Shown piece after piece: positions 5,588-5,739 of a DNA stretch of 5,739 nucleotides. The stretch covers positions 1 to 5,739 of the forward strand of contig JAEYWW010000269.1 in NCBI GenBank assembly GCA_023428805.1. Direction: 5' to 3'. How positions within the stretch are numbered: the first letter of the stretch is position 1; each line of letters opens with the position of its first letter. The notes beneath the pieces are model-generated. The model was given only the letters and a program-made list of their open reading frames with translations, was not told the origin of the DNA and did not search any database. The stretch comes from Armatimonadota bacterium (GTDB lineage: Bacteria > Armatimonadota > Fimbriimonadia > Fimbriimonadales > Fimbriimonadaceae). The position numbers and the translations under genes are program-made.

Positions 5588-5596
5588 GCCCCCTTT
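5588..5596 (-). promoter_or_regulatory. Ribosome-binding site of the 63-residue gene
   Basis: On the minus strand AAAGGGGGC precedes the ATG at 5584, with four to five bases between the G-run and the start codon. This supports the start and contrasts with the leaderless-type starts of mqnA, ribE and blaI. Confidence 0.55.
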
Positions 5597-5645
5597 GTTT
5601 TAAGTTTCCTTTCTCTCCCTTACTGTTCAATCATGTTTCCAGGTT

Positions 5646-5658
5646 TCACAAGCTGTGA
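5646..5658. repeat. Short inverted repeat in the right-hand intergenic region
   Basis: TCACA (5646-5650) and TGTGA (5654-5658) form perfect five-base arms around AGC. It lies upstream of both the minus-strand small gene and the possible plus-strand gene at the right edge, so it could be an operator for either. The arm order is the reverse of a CRP site and the spacer is shorter. I cannot assign a regulator, and chance is possible for so short a repeat. Confidence 0.3.
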
Positions 5659-5722
5659 CGCCCTAGGACTAATCAAGTTTCAGTAGGTTTTTCAAAAAGA
5701 GGACGCTGCACGGATCAATGGA

Positions 5723-5739
5723 TACAATAGGGTCCGATG
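5723..5739 (+). promoter_or_regulatory. Candidate promoter and start codon of a gene continuing past the right edge
   Basis: TACAAT (5723-5728) matches the -10 consensus at five of six positions. After eight bases (AGGGTCCG) it is followed by an ATG that is the last codon of the window. A weak -35-like AGGACG (5700-5705) lies 17 bases upstream. The layout resembles the leaderless starts elsewhere in the window but with two extra bases. AGGG in the gap could also be a minimal ribosome-binding site. No coding sequence can be checked because the window ends here. Confidence 0.35.

Noticed and set aside
5459..5686. Plus-strand 75-codon open frame opposite the small minus-strand gene
   Set aside because: It lacks a good ribosome-binding site and runs through the intergenic region. 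The minus-strand frame has better coding signals.
5684..5700. TTTTT-C-AAAAA stretch as a terminator hairpin
   Set aside because: An A/T-only five-base stem with a one-base loop cannot form a stable terminator.

Overview
The window is a compact stretch of bacterial chromosome with moderately high GC. It holds six recognisable protein genes plus the promoter-side edge of a possible seventh. I see no RNA gene, CRISPR array, insertion sequence or phage gene. The gene set is a futalosine-pathway menaquinone enzyme, a phytanoyl-CoA dioxygenase-family protein, a lone riboflavin synthase, sigma-54 and a BlaI/M56 repressor-protease pair, with several genes apparently expressed from leaderless promoters. 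That mix suggests a non-proteobacterial environmental lineage. Armatimonadota is my best guess, with Planctomycetota or Acidobacteriota as alternatives. This is inference from gene content, not a phylogenetic result.

Layout: mqnA (minus strand, running off the left edge) and a phyH-like gene (plus strand, start at 891) are divergent with only 29 bases between start codons. The phyH-like gene meets ribE (minus strand) tail to tail with a 12-base overlap. ribE and rpoN (plus strand) diverge from a 93-base intergenic region. After rpoN and a 52-base gap comes the blaI-blaR1 pair (plus strand), coupled by a GTGA overlap. A GC-rich hairpin around the blaR1 stop separates it from a convergent 63-residue unknown gene (minus strand, 5393-5584). 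The last 155 bases are intergenic and end in a -10-like box followed by an ATG that is the final codon of the window.

Functionally the genes are mostly unrelated housekeeping or regulatory units rather than one pathway. MqnA starts menaquinone synthesis from chorismate, RibE makes riboflavin, and RpoN is the alternative sigma factor for activator-dependent promoters. BlaI and BlaR1 should form a membrane-protease/repressor signalling switch, but the BlaR1 here has no penicillin-sensor domain, so its signal is probably not a beta-lactam.

The most striking non-coding signal is that mqnA, ribE and blaI each carry a TANNNT box exactly six bases before the ATG. This points to leaderless transcripts, whereas the phyH-like gene, blaR1 and the small gene have Shine-Dalgarno-like sequences. 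I found no clearly new multi-gene system. The sensorless BlaI/BlaR1 pair and the uniform leaderless architecture are the best leads.
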